From: Candidatus Endomicrobiellum dinenymphae | Lineage (GTDB): Bacteria > Elusimicrobiota > Endomicrobiia > Endomicrobiales > Endomicrobiaceae | NCBI GenBank assembly: GCA_020328135.1 | Contig: JAIXNA010000063.1 | Location: 1-6,443, forward strand | Direction of reading: 5' to 3' | DNA length: 6,443 nucleotides | Part shown: piece after piece, positions 1-6,182 of the stretch | Layout of the letters: each line of letters begins with the position of its first letter | Numbering within the stretch: position 1 is the stretch's first letter | Made by a program: the position numbers and the translations under genes | Notes under the pieces: generated by a model | The model's database searches: none | Seen by the model: the letters and a program-made list of their open reading frames with translations, nothing else | What the model was told of the DNA's origin: nothing

Positions 1-104
1 CGCAGGAATAAACAGGAATAAAAGTTGTTTCTTCATATTTTCTTATGATTCCTCCGGAAAATCATCCAATCATAAAAGAACCTATAATGTTTGCAGATTG
101 CGCC
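1..104. repeat. Displaced direct copy of internal pta sequence
   Basis: Bases 13-104 are identical to 289-380, a 92-base stretch inside pta encoding part of the segment after the TADVLR motif. Bases 1-12 match 287-298, so the decamer caggaataaa occurs twice in tandem at 3-12 and 13-22. The copy ends in cgcc (101-104), which is also the first four bases of the inverted copy that follows, giving a 4-base microhomology at the junction. No open frame joins this copy to the rest of pta. It looks like a misplaced gene fragment, not an independent element. Confidence 0.95.
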
Positions 105-228
105 CACGCATGCATCGCATTTTCCACTTTTTAAATACATCATCGAGATGCATTGGATCTTTTGAAGCATCCTCTGTATTTCTCGATGATGTATTTAAAA
201 AGTGGAAAATGCGATGCATGCGTGGGCG
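101..228. repeat. Perfect 48-base inverted repeat at pta 5' edge
   Basis: Bases 101-148 are the exact reverse complement of 181-228, separated by 32 bases (149-180). The right arm and spacer read as normal pta coding sequence in frame, so the left arm is the intruding copy. The pairing stops abruptly at both ends: 100 against 229, and 149 against 180. The arms could form a long hairpin, but their coding origin argues for a fold-back duplication and against an evolved regulatory structure. Confidence 0.95.
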
Positions 229-857
229 GAGCCGTTTATGATACCGCAGATGTTTTAAGAGCAAGTTTCTACATAATAGGAACTGCCGCAGGAATAAAAG
301 TTGTTTCTTCATATTTTCTTATGATTCCTCCGGAAAATCATCCAATCATAAAAGAACCTATAATGTTTGCAGATTGCGCCGTAAATCCCGATCCCAATGC
401 TTTGGGATTAAAAGATATCGCAATATCAACTGTTGGCAATTTCAAGAAACTTTTCCCCGGGAAAAAGGCAAATGTTTCGATGCTTTCATTTTCAACAAAA
501 GGTAGCGCTGATAGTAAAATTTTGGCAAAAGTTATAGAAGCGACAGACATCGCAAAAACTCATTTTGCGGGTCAATTAAATGTTAACGTTGACGGTGAAC
601 TTCAATTTGATGCTTCCGTTGTTCCGTCAGCAGGCAAGAGAAAAGCTCCGGGTTCTGCGGTCGCGGGAAACGCAAATATTTTGATTTTTCCTGATTTAAA
701 CGCGGGAAATATCGGCTATAAAATTGCTGAAAGATTTGGCGGTTTTCAGGCATTGGGACCTATAATTCAAGGTCTTGCTCTTCCTGTAAGCGATTTGAGC
801 AGAGGTTCTAGCGCAGAAGACATATATCTTATAGCTGCTATAATGCTTTTGAAATAA
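153..857 (+). CDS. pta: Phosphate acetyltransferase, 5'-truncated
   Basis: This enzyme interconverts acetyl-CoA plus phosphate with acetyl phosphate plus CoA in the cytoplasm, normally alongside acetate kinase in acetate fermentation. The 234 residues match the C-terminal part of the PTA/PTB family. Visible motifs are TADVLR (residues 31-36, active-site arginine), SFSTKGSA (112-119), VDGELQFDAS (146-155), FPDLNAGNIGYK (179-190) and the catalytic-site signature SDLSRGSSAEDI (213-224), with Ser216, Arg217 and Asp223. Full-length enzymes are about 300-340 residues, so roughly the first 95-100 are missing. The TTG at 153 is only the first possible start after an in-frame stop at 132-134. Recognisable Pta sequence begins at about 150, exactly where an inverted copy of the gene's own sequence ends. 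No ribosome binding site fits, so 153 is not a believable native start. The gene is either truly broken by rearrangement or its 5' end is replaced by a sequencing or assembly chimera. Identity is near certain; functionality is doubtful. Confidence 0.9.
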   Translation: MDLLKHPLYFSMMYLKSGKCDACVGGAVYDTADVLRASFYIIGTAAGIKVVSSYFLMIPPENHPIIKEPIMFADCAVNPDPNALGLKDIAISTVGNFKKLFPGKKANVSMLSFSTKGSADSKILAKVIEATDIAKTHFAGQLNVNVDGELQFDASVVPSAGKRKAPGSAVAGNANILIFPDLNAGNIGYKIAERFGGFQALGPIIQGLALPVSDLSRGSSAEDIYLIAAIMLLK

Positions 858-1010
858 TAGCTCAGAAGCGAATGACAAGAGCGTATTCACACTCAACAAT
901 AGCGTCAACTAGGTTGCCTCCGAGAAATCGGATTCGTTTTACTTGTACTTAACAGAGATTCTCGTTTGCATGATAACAGCAAAAACACACTGAGTAAAAC
1001 AGCATCAACG
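858..1010. other. Convergent intergenic region, no clear terminator
   Basis: This 153-base gap lies between the convergent ends of pta and the YycJ-like gene. It holds a small hairpin TCCGA-GAAA-TCGGA (5-base stem, GAAA loop) followed within a few bases by tttt on the plus strand. That might serve as a weak terminator for pta, but the stem is short and the T run poor. I see no gene and no convincing terminator for the minus-strand operon. Confidence 0.4.
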
Positions 1011-1841
1011 TTAATTAGCTGCGATCCTTATCGTTGCGCATTTCTGTTTTCTTTTGGTTGTTAAAATTTTTACGTCGGCTATACTTTTTTTTAAAAGGGT
1101 TTCTCTTGTTGTTTGCATAGCAAGTTCGGGAGTGTTGTGATGTTTGCTTATATGAGCAAGAAACACATATTTTAAACTGTCTTTGTTTGAAGACAGTCTT
1201 TTTATTTCGCAAACAGCATCAGCGGCATCCTCGTTTGACAAATGTCCCCAATCGCTTATTACCCATCGCTTATTATCATAAGGTCTAAAACTATCGTTTA
1301 ACATCATCCTGTCGTAATTTGATTCTATTACCAGAATATCGCTGTTAACTAAATTTTTTATAATTTTATCGCAAATTTTTCCGGTGTCAGTTACATATCC
1401 TACTTTGTATTGTTTTGCATTAACTACATGCGAAAAACTAAACCCTATTGCGCGGGAAATATTTGCGTCTTTATGATGGACATCAAAATATTTAACGTCA
1501 ATATCTTTAATCCTAGAATCTTCATAAAAAGTCGTAGTAACGCATTCTTCAAGTTTCTTGCCGTATTTCCTGAAAACATCTCTAAAAATATCTTCGTGCA
1601 GATAAAGAGGGACATTATTTTTACGCAACAACCTCAAACCTGATGCGCTTATATGGTCCATGTGGGCATGCGTTATAACTGCCGCTGTTAAATTTTGAAG
1701 GGATATATCTAAACTGTCTAGATTTTCAACTATATATTTGCCGCTGCATCCACAGTCAATTAAAATCGCGGTTTTTTCAGTCCATATTACAGAACAATTT
1801 CCGTTTGATCCACTTGCAAGAATACAAAAATTTAAACTCAA
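1011..1841 (-). CDS. YycJ-like metallo-beta-lactamase-fold hydrolase
   Basis: This is a 276-residue cytoplasmic metal-dependent hydrolase of the metallo-beta-lactamase superfamily. The start MSLNFCILASGSNGNC matches the typical YycJ/WalJ opening. The metal-binding motif is THAHMDH (residues 57-63: His58, His60, Asp62, His63). Further ligands are probably His122 or His123 in FDVHHKDA, Asp152 in GYVTDTG and His230 in LAHIS. The ESNYD (173-177) and GHLSNEDA (199-206) segments are characteristic of the YycJ branch. Length is normal (Bacillus YycJ is about 264 residues). YycJ proteins have been proposed to act as nucleases in DNA repair, but the substrate here cannot be read from sequence. Translation probably starts at TTG (1841-1839), which overlaps the TGA stop of the upstream M42 peptidase as TTGA. 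An AAGG-like ribosome site lies about 13 bases upstream, so translational coupling is likely. There is no walK/walR context. Family assignment is strong; the precise role is unknown. Confidence 0.9.
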   Translation of the reverse strand: MSLNFCILASGSNGNCSVIWTEKTAILIDCGCSGKYIVENLDSLDISLQNLTAAVITHAHMDHISASGLRLLRKNNVPLYLHEDIFRDVFRKYGKKLEECVTTTFYEDSRIKDIDVKYFDVHHKDANISRAIGFSFSHVVNAKQYKVGYVTDTGKICDKIIKNLVNSDILVIESNYDRMMLNDSFRPYDNKRWVISDWGHLSNEDAADAVCEIKRLSSNKDSLKYVFLAHISKHHNTPELAMQTTRETLLKKSIADVKILTTKRKQKCATIRIAAN

Positions 1842-2887
1842 AATTTTTCTGCCGCCTTTTCTATTGTTTTAACTGCCAAATCTACTGCAGCATTTATATC
1901 TTTCATGTTAAAAACAGAAATTGGAGCGTGAACATATCTTGTAGGAATGCTTAATATTCCCGTAAGGATTCCATTCCTATTTGTATATACTACAGCTCCA
2001 TCGGTCATACCGCCGTCAATTATATCTATCTGATAAGGAATTTTATTTTTTTTCGCTGTGTCAACCATAAGTTTGCGCACTTTTTGAGGTACTATGGTCC
2101 CTCTGCCGGAAGCTTCTATCATTGTTATTGCAACTCCTTCTCCGAGCTTTAATGCAGAAACTTTTTCTTCAATTCCCGGCATATCTCCCGCTATATTAGT
2201 GTCTATTATGAGCGCAAAATTAGGATTGAGTTTAAATGAAGACGTTTTACCTCCTTTTAAACCAACTTCTTCCTGAGCGGTAGCGCATGCGTAAACTTCA
2301 GCATCTAGGTTTTTTAATTGAGAAAGAGCTGCCATAATTTTTATCATAGCATAGCAGCTTATTCTGTTATCTGCCGCTTTTCCGTAACAAAAATCACCGT
2401 TCAATACGCCCGCGCTAGGTTCAAAAATTATCTGATCGCCGACGTCTAAAACTTTTAATACTTCTTCTTTTGAGGATATTCCTATATCTATAAACATATT
2501 TGTATATTTTATTGGTTGTTTTGCTTCTTCCGCGGTCATCAAATGAGGCGGTTTTGCGCCTATGATTCCCGTTATGTGTTCGCCTTTTTTATTAATAATT
2601 TCTACTATTTTTCCCGGAAGAATAGAATCGTTTATTCCGCCGATTTTAATGAAGTAAATGTATCCCTTTTCAGTGATATTTTTTACAACCATTCCTATTT
2701 CGTCCATATGTGCGGCAATCATTATTTTCTTTTTGCCTTTTCCCGTTTTGCCTATAACGTTTCCAAAGTTATCAGTTTCAACGTTGGCGCATACCTTGGA
2801 AAGAGCATTTGTCATAATATTTGCAACGTTTTCTTCGTATCCGGAAATACCGTCTGACATTAACAAATCTTTTAGCAATTTTTCCAT
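1838..2887 (-). CDS. M42-family metalloaminopeptidase
   Basis: This 349-residue protein is a cytoplasmic di-metal (zinc or cobalt) aminopeptidase of the M42 glutamyl aminopeptidase/FrvX/TET family. These enzymes usually form large dodecameric shells that trim peptides released by proteases. All expected active-site residues are visible: His60 and Asp62 in AAHMDEIG, the bridging Asp173 in KAADNRIS, catalytic Glu206 and ligand Glu207 in TAQEEVGLKG, Asp229 in LIIDTNIAGD, and His320 in RYVHAP. The PGK segment (91-93) and the region up to about residue 165 fit the inserted beta-barrel dimerisation domain. Length is typical. The ATG is well supported by GGAG (2897-2894) six bases upstream. It is the first gene of a two-gene operon with the YycJ-like hydrolase. 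Substrate preference within M42 (glutamyl, leucyl or lysyl) cannot be told by eye, so no gene symbol is given. One alternative name would be endoglucanase M, an old misannotation of this family. Confidence 0.93.
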   Translation of the reverse strand: MEKLLKDLLMSDGISGYEENVANIMTNALSKVCANVETDNFGNVIGKTGKGKKKIMIAAHMDEIGMVVKNITEKGYIYFIKIGGINDSILPGKIVEIINKKGEHITGIIGAKPPHLMTAEEAKQPIKYTNMFIDIGISSKEEVLKVLDVGDQIIFEPSAGVLNGDFCYGKAADNRISCYAMIKIMAALSQLKNLDAEVYACATAQEEVGLKGGKTSSFKLNPNFALIIDTNIAGDMPGIEEKVSALKLGEGVAITMIEASGRGTIVPQKVRKLMVDTAKKNKIPYQIDIIDGGMTDGAVVYTNRNGILTGILSIPTRYVHAPISVFNMKDINAAVDLAVKTIEKAAEKF

Positions 2888-2931
2888 TTTCTTCTCCGCT
2901 ATAATTTTTTAATCTGGACAAATGTTTGAGC

Positions 2932-2962
2932 ATTATACATTTTTTAAAATGGAAAATATCAA
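2932..2962 (-). promoter_or_regulatory. Promoter of the M42 peptidase operon
   Basis: On the minus strand the -10 box TATAAT (2937-2932) is a perfect consensus, preceded directly by TG. The -35 candidate TTGATA (2962-2957) matches four of the six TTGACA positions, with a 19-base spacer that is longer than ideal. Transcription would start near 2925, leaving an untranslated leader of about 38 bases that includes the GGAG site. The -10 box is convincing; the -35 box is less so. Confidence 0.5.
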
Positions 2963-2983
2963 TAGAGCGCGTAAATACCACAT

Positions 2984-2996
2984 CAGGCTTCGCCTG
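2984..2996. repeat. Small GC-rich hairpin CAGGC-TTC-GCCTG
   Basis: This is a perfect 5-base stem with a three-base loop (ttc; gaa on the other strand), in a GC-rich island between AT-rich flanks. There is no T run on either side, so it is not a typical intrinsic terminator. Hairpins with gaagc/gcttc cores are common intergenic repeats in some genomes, and this may be one. Confidence 0.5.
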
Positions 2997-3100
2997 CCGC
3001 CCATCGATTAAAACATTCAAGGGCAGACTGCTAAGGAAGAACAACTTATTTTAAAAAATAGAAAAAGATACTACGGTAAATTCCCCTTTTCAGCGAAAGA

Positions 3101-3115
3101 GGCGGCGGAGCCGCC
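3101..3115. repeat. GC-only hairpin GGCGGC-GGA-GCCGCC
   Basis: This is a perfect 6-base all-GC stem with a GGA loop. It is flanked further out by CCCC (3083-3086) and GGGG (3116-3119), which could pair to extend it over an internal loop. It lies just upstream of the promoter of the DUF4833-like gene. No T run follows. It is probably a dispersed intergenic repeat; a role in transcription is possible but not shown. Confidence 0.55.
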
Positions 3116-3128
3116 GGGGTATGATGAT

Positions 3129-3159
3129 TTGGCAAAGGTATTAATAATTTTTGTATAAT
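3129..3159 (+). promoter_or_regulatory. Promoter of the DUF4833-like gene
   Basis: The -10 box TATAAT (3154-3159) is a perfect consensus, preceded directly by TG as in the divergent promoter. The -35 candidate TTGGCA (3129-3134) matches five of six positions of TTGACA, with a 19-base spacer. The predicted start near 3166 leaves a leader of about 25 bases before the ATG at 3191. Confidence 0.55.
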
Positions 3160-3190
3160 ACTGAAAATCTCATAAAAAAGAAAATTTAAA

Positions 3191-3700
3191 ATGAAAAAAG
3201 TAAGTGTTATTACGTTATTGTTTATAGGATTATTGTCTGGATATTCATTTTTGTTTGCGCAGTCGGTTACTAAAAATCTTTTTAAAATTGAAAGAAATAA
3301 AAATGCAAATGTTGTTGTGTATGACGTAATATTAAGCAACGATGGCAGTATAGATAAAACTCGTCCCATGGACGCATATTGGTTGATGAATGCGACTGAC
3401 GGTCAGCGTGAAGAAATTTCTGTGTTTGAAAAAAAAGCCTATGGATATTCTATAACATATAATGATGGCGGATATTATGATTTAGTTTTGAAAGCGGTTA
3501 AAGACAGACCTATAAAAGTTGTTACGATAGAAGGCGAAATTAAACCCGAGATAATAATAAACAATAAAACGGCATATCTTTCCAGGGTATATGTTTTTGC
3601 TAATAATGATTTTATACCCAAAGTACAATATATTACTCTAACGGGAACGGACGTAGACACCGGTGATCAGGTCGCTGAAACAATCAACGAAAATAAATAG
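3191..3700 (+). CDS. Secreted DUF4833-like protein
   Basis: This is a 169-residue exported protein of unknown function. Residues 1-24 form a classic signal peptide: MKK, then a hydrophobic stretch, then a probable cut after FAQ or just before it. There is no cysteine near the cut, so it is not a lipoprotein. The mature part resembles DUF4833 as I remember that family: LFKIERNKNANVVVYDV (residues 30-46), PMDAYWLM (59-66), AYGYSI (83-88) and SRVYVFAN (131-138). Alternating hydrophobic residues suggest a mostly beta-strand fold acting in the periplasm or at the cell surface. The start is set by the signal peptide and promoter; the ribosome site is poor, only an A-rich leader. The broken phasin-like gene follows 67 bases downstream of the stop and may have been co-transcribed. 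The open frame and signal peptide are certain; the family name is fairly confident; the role is unknown. Confidence 0.8.
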   Translation: MKKVSVITLLFIGLLSGYSFLFAQSVTKNLFKIERNKNANVVVYDVILSNDGSIDKTRPMDAYWLMNATDGQREEISVFEKKAYGYSITYNDGGYYDLVLKAVKDRPIKVVTIEGEIKPEIIINNKTAYLSRVYVFANNDFIPKVQYITLTGTDVDTGDQVAETINENK

Positions 3701-3767
3701 TTTTTAAGTGGAGTGATAAATGTTGCGCTGTCTGGCGCAGGCGCTCTTCAAAGGAAGGTTTTAGCAA

Positions 3768-4190
3768 ATGGCAAACTTGAAATCAGTATTTTATATGTAA
3801 GCGTAGGACTACTAGCATTGAGGGGCAAGGAAAAGATTGAACAAGCTGCAGAAATTTGTAAAAGAATAAATTGGAAACTGTTGAAGGGAAAAAGTTTATT
3901 GATGATGCTGTAAAACACGCCAAAGCTGCAAAAAACGAATTATCCAAGAAAGTTAACGAAACGGTAAAAGCAACGGTTGACAAAATGGGATTAATAACTC
4001 GTAAAGAAATAGCCAATCTAAAAAAGAAATACGCGATATTGCAAAAAATCTGCGCGGCGCTAAGAATGTTTATAAGGTCAAAAATGCAAAAAAGACTGCA
4101 TTAGACAAAGTGAAAAACAAAAATAAACAACCAGCAAGGCCTTTAAAGCATGATGGCAATTTTTATTTGTTATTTTCGTCAAGAGGTTGA
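3768..4190 (+). pseudogene. Phasin-like protein gene, frameshifted
   Basis: Phasins coat storage granules, but many bacterial phasin-like proteins are small helical proteins of unknown role. A good ribosome site (AAGGAAGG, 3751-3758) precedes ATG 3768, and the frame starts MANLKSV. The family-like sequence then moves between frames. LYVSVGLLAL to EKIEQAA is one frame (about 3791-3850). KFVKE is in another. LETVEGKKFIDDAVKHAKAA through GLITRKEIANL is in a third (about 3871-4020). EIRDIAKNLRGAKN and a lysine-rich tail return to the first, ending at TGA 4188-4190 inside the antiporter's 3' end. Each switch fits small base losses near 3786-3793, 3850-3855, 3864-3873 and 4018-4026, the last being one A missing from a run. 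The stitched protein would be about 140 residues, helical, with the TREK/KEIANLKKEI pattern typical of phasin-like C-termini. Clustered single-base losses suggest gene decay, though sequencing errors in A/T runs could mimic it. Confidence 0.75.
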
Positions 4191-5938
4191 GCGGCAATTT
4201 CTGATGCTGTCGCAAGGAGGCTTTGTTGTTCTAGATCGTTAAGCAGTAAAAAAGTTAAAGCTTTTGCAACTTCTTCCTCTTCAAAGGCGATGCCTGATAT
4301 GCCTATTTGTTTTAAATTTTCTTTGTGGTCTAGAAAACGAGCTCTTACAAGTATGCGTGTTTTTGGATTTAATGCCGAAGCAATGGAAACTGTCTCAAGC
4401 GTTATGGTTAAAGAAGGTATCGTAATAATCAAATAGTCAGCGCTTTTAATGCCTGCCGCGAGTAATATCTCCTTTTTCGATGCATTCCCGTAAATTATAG
4501 CTTGTCCCTGCGAACTCAAGCTATTAACCGTATCGATATTCGTTTCAACAATAATTGGGTTTACGCCTTGCTCTATTAGCGCTTTCGCCACTGCCTTACC
4601 TGTGGGTCCATAACCTACGACCACGGCTGTTTTCTGTTTAAGATATTCTTCTGTCGGAAGTAAATTTTTTGCTATTTCTTTATTTTTGTTAAATCTTATT
4701 CCTTTTCTGTCAGCAAAAAAATTTAACGTTTTCCATAATTTTGGTTTAGAACGCAGAATTTTTTCTGTTTTAGGCATAGCTTTAAATATCGTCGGATTTA
4801 AAGTTATTGACACAATTGCGCATACCACTATTGCATTGTAAACAACGTCGCCTGCAAGATTTAAACGTTTTGCTTCCTGCGCCAATATAAAAGAGAATTC
4901 TCCAACTTGAGCAAGACCTGCGGCAACTGTCAGGGCTGTTCTTGTAGAATACCCCAACACAGAAACCACAAGTAACGCGGTTAAAGGCTTAATCAATAAA
5001 ACAATAATGAGACATGTACATATAAGTAGAGGATGCTCGACTACGAATTTTAAATTAAGAAGCATGCCTACGGCGAGAAAAAACAAAACCGCAAAAGCGT
5101 CCCTTAAAGGCAGGATATCGGCGCCTGCTTGATGGCTTACCTTGCTCTTTCCGACAACCATACCGCCTAAAAATGCGCCTAAGGCAAATGAAGTTTGAAA
5201 TACAGCGGCGGCAATAATCGCAGTTGCAAAAGCTACAACTAAAACTGTAAGCGTAAAAAGTTCTTGTGAACGTGTTTTTACAATTTTTGACAAAAGCCAT
5301 GGAACAAAAAGTCCGCCGACCTTTATCACCAAAATCCATAACAGAATAATACGTACTGAAGCGATTCCTATGGCCTTAAGTATTTCTATGCTCCCAGCTG
5401 TAGCGCTTGAACTGTACAATATCATTGAAATGCTCGGGAGGACAACAAGTATTAACACTGTTAAAATATCTTCTACAACAAGCCATCCTACTGCTACGTG
5501 TCCATGTATAGTATTCACTGTATCGTTATCTTCTAAAACCCTTAAAAGAACGACAGTGCTTGCTACAGCCAGTCCGAAACCCAATATGAGGGCTGATTTT
5601 AACTCTAGTCCTAGCGATGCGCCAAGCAATACTCCAAAAATTGTTGCCACTGTACTTTGTACAATTGCGCCTGGGATGGCAACACCCTTAACAGCTACGA
5701 GATCATCCATCTTAAAATGTAACCCCACACCAAACATTAAAAGGATAACGCCTGCTTCGGAAAGTTGAAATGCCAAACCGTAATCTGCTACAAATATAGG
5801 AGAGGTGGGACCTATTAAAAATCCTGCTAAAAGATATCCAACAATAGAAGAAAGTCCTAGCTTTTGCGTTATAAAGCCGAACGCAAGAGCGAGACCAAAA
5901 CCTACTGCCATAATTTCAAGTAATTGGTAATCGTGCAT
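4163..5938 (-). CDS. ybaL: YbaL/Kef-type cation:proton antiporter with RCK domain
   Basis: This 591-residue inner-membrane protein belongs to the CPA2 monovalent cation:proton antiporter family. It would exchange K+ or Na+ for protons in pH and ion homeostasis. Residues about 5-385 hold roughly 12 hydrophobic segments. They include SIVGYLLAGFLIGP (31-44), VILLMFGVGLHF (64-75), ASTVVLLRVLE (126-136), GWLVVEDILTV (151-161, with the acidic pair Glu156-Asp157 at the expected ion site), SFALGAFLGGMVVG (250-263), LPLRDAFAVLFF (276-287) and LAQVGEFSFILA (342-353). These closely follow E. coli YbaL. After a basic linker comes an RCK/TrkA-N domain (about 436-560) with GYGPTG (442-447) and an acidic residue, Glu465, ending the second strand, which suggests NAD(H) binding. 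That domain would gate transport by nucleotide. Length is close to YbaL (about 558). ATG 5938 is backed by AGGCGG six bases upstream (5950-5945). It appears monocistronic, and its 3' end overlaps the phasin-like pseudogene on the other strand. Exact ion specificity is unknown; KefB/KefC-like is the alternative. Confidence 0.92.
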   Translation of the reverse strand: MHDYQLLEIMAVGFGLALAFGFITQKLGLSSIVGYLLAGFLIGPTSPIFVADYGLAFQLSEAGVILLMFGVGLHFKMDDLVAVKGVAIPGAIVQSTVATIFGVLLGASLGLELKSALILGFGLAVASTVVLLRVLEDNDTVNTIHGHVAVGWLVVEDILTVLILVVLPSISMILYSSSATAGSIEILKAIGIASVRIILLWILVIKVGGLFVPWLLSKIVKTRSQELFTLTVLVVAFATAIIAAAVFQTSFALGAFLGGMVVGKSKVSHQAGADILPLRDAFAVLFFLAVGMLLNLKFVVEHPLLICTCLIIVLLIKPLTALLVVSVLGYSTRTALTVAAGLAQVGEFSFILAQEAKRLNLAGDVVYNAIVVCAIVSITLNPTIFKAMPKTEKILRSKPKLWKTLNFFADRKGIRFNKNKEIAKNLLPTEEYLKQKTAVVVGYGPTGKAVAKALIEQGVNPIIVETNIDTVNSLSSQGQAIIYGNASKKEILLAAGIKSADYLIITIPSLTITLETVSIASALNPKTRILVRARFLDHKENLKQIGISGIAFEEEEVAKALTFLLLNDLEQQSLLATASEIAAQPLDENNK

Positions 5939-5983
5939 TTAAAACCGCCTGAAAACCTACAACATACAGCCAACCAACCTTGG

Positions 5984-6048
5984 AAATTTTGTCTGTTTTA
6001 TGAGAGGTAATATTTAAACATATTAACCAAACAAAACAGACAAAATTT
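5984..6048. repeat. Nested inverted repeat, 16-base perfect arms
   Basis: The outer arms 5984-5999 (AAATTTTGTCTGTTTT) and 6033-6048 are exact reverse complements around a 33-base centre. The centre contains a second stem, GGTAATAT against ATATTAACC (one extra A), around the loop ttaaac. Outside the arms GG/CC and CCTT/AAGG can pair further with bulges. The whole can fold as one long, mostly AT hairpin. It lies 46 bases upstream of the antiporter start and lacks a flanking T tract, so it is not an ordinary terminator. Confidence 0.85.
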
Positions 6049-6074
6049 ACCGAAAAGGACGTAGTATCCGTAGG

Positions 6075-6182
6075 GTTAGCTCAAAAATAGCGCGTTGTAT
6101 CGTTGGACTTCCTAACTAACAAGAGGAATGAGCTGTTGCTTTTTGTCAGTCAGTCTAGCATCGCATCTATTTTTGAGCTAAC
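6075..6182. repeat. 108-base element with 16-base terminal inverted repeats
   Basis: The ends 6075-6090 (GTTAGCTCAAAAATAG) and 6167-6182 are exact reverse complements around a 76-base centre. Pairing can continue inward after a small internal loop, with GCG (6092-6094) against CGC (6162-6164). The centre has its own stem TTCCT/AGGAA (6109-6113 with 6124-6128). The layout fits either a structured RNA closed by a long terminal helix or a tiny non-autonomous mobile element. I see no flanking target-site duplication and no coding capacity. Confidence 0.8.

Larger units (their letters stand above)
2888..3190. other. Divergent intergenic region with promoters and hairpins
   Basis: This 303-base gap separates the M42 peptidase operon (minus) from the DUF4833-like gene (plus). 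It holds a promoter for each direction, the GGAG ribosome site of the peptidase, and two compact GC-rich hairpins (2984-2996 and 3101-3115) in otherwise AT-rich sequence. A long minus-strand reading frame (3044-2778) crosses it, but it overlaps the peptidase gene and resembles no protein I know. Confidence 0.6.

Noticed and set aside
82..312. Minus-strand 76-codon open frame across the palindrome
   Set aside because: It is antisense to pta and made of duplicated and inverted pta sequence. No ribosome site or family resemblance.
899..960. Possible tRNA-like or terminator structure downstream of pta
   Set aside because: Only a 5-base stem with a GAAA loop is clear. No cloverleaf can be drawn and the T run is weak.
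2778..3044. Minus-strand 88-codon frame over the peptidase start
   Set aside because: It overlaps the peptidase's N-terminal coding region in another frame and the peptidase's promoter. It has low-complexity basic residues and no recognisable domain.
3046..3369. Minus-strand 107-codon frame opposite the DUF4833-like gene
   Set aside because: It is antisense to a gene with a good signal peptide and promoter. Its proline-rich part is just the GC hairpin read through, and no start signal is visible.
5370..5768. Plus-strand 132-codon frame inside the antiporter
   Set aside because: It is a shadow of the antiporter's hydrophobic coding sequence, with no ribosome site and no family resemblance.
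5984..6182. The two inverted repeats as a CRISPR array or tRNA terminator
   Set aside because: The two repeats differ in sequence and there are no regular spacers or cas genes. Neither has the T run of an intrinsic terminator.
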